Shown piece by piece: positions 18,769 through 18,814 of a stretch of 18,814 bases of DNA. The translations under genes were made by a program, and so were the position numbers. Every line of letters starts with the position of its first letter. Position 1 is the first letter of the stretch. Source of the DNA: DATGQT01 sp033720695. Lineage in GTDB: Bacteria; Bacteroidota; Rhodothermia; Rhodothermales; Rubricoccaceae. The notes under the pieces are model-generated. The model did not search any database. It was not told the origin of the DNA and saw nothing but the letters and a program-made list of their open reading frames with translations. The DNA lies in the NCBI GenBank assembly GCA_033720695.1, contig JAWWCA010000048.1:1-18814 (forward strand). The letters are read 5' to 3'.

Positions 18769-18814
18769 GCGTGCGGCGGGCGCCAGGTACGGACGGGCCG
18801 GCCGTGGGCTCACC

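Noticed and set aside
18769..18814. Search for an SOS (LexA) box upstream of recA
   Set aside because: No palindromic operator is visible in the 46 nt available; the promoter may lie beyond the window.

Overview
The window is very GC-rich, with compact operons and several 4-base stop/start overlaps (ATGA, GTGA). Shine-Dalgarno sequences are not evident. The RecA sequence, a DUF6122-type protein and the overall style suggest the Rhodothermota/Bacteroidota side of the FCB group (a Rhodothermales-like bacterium). This is inference from protein style; no rRNA is present to confirm it.

Region 1 (1-10666, + strand) is a copper/silver detoxification island. It begins, cut by the window edge, with an outer-membrane efflux factor. 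A CusB-like adaptor with a heavy-metal-binding domain, a Spy/CnrX-like periplasmic metal-binding protein and a CusA-type RND pump follow. All three CusA methionine ligands are present at exactly CusA spacing, which argues for Cu(I)/Ag(I) rather than Zn/Co. Then come a His-free cupredoxin lipoprotein, a DUF305 membrane protein, a second copy of the Spy-like protein, a small DUF6122 membrane protein, a CopB-type (CPH) P1B-ATPase with a His-rich N-terminus, and a cytosolic 17-cysteine four-helix copper-storage protein. Together these could store Cu in the cytosol (Csp), move it across the inner membrane (CopB), bind it in the periplasm (Spy-like, cupredoxin, DUF305) and expel it from the cell (CusCBA). 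No copper-responsive regulator lies in the window.

Region 2 (10708-11886, + strand) encodes a two-domain chromate transporter (ChrA). It is convergent with region 3.

Region 3 (11899-16459, - strand) is a three-gene signalling cassette: a soluble PAS-GAF-PAS-PAS-PAS histidine kinase, a stand-alone Rcp1-like receiver, and a receiver-histidine kinase fusion of the HisKA_3 type. The last two overlap by GTGA. None carries a DNA-binding output domain.

Region 4 (16496-18768, - strand) holds a Rid-family protein overlapping by GTGA with a secreted PAP2-type phosphatase, and then recA, with a strong GC hairpin between recA and the PAP2 gene.

The most unusual sequence feature is a ~101-bp imperfect palindromic repeat at 2278-2378, wedged between the cusB-like gene and the first Spy-like gene. 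Its right end supplies the apparent ATG start codon of the Spy-like gene. Comparison with the intact paralogue at 7115 supports this reading.
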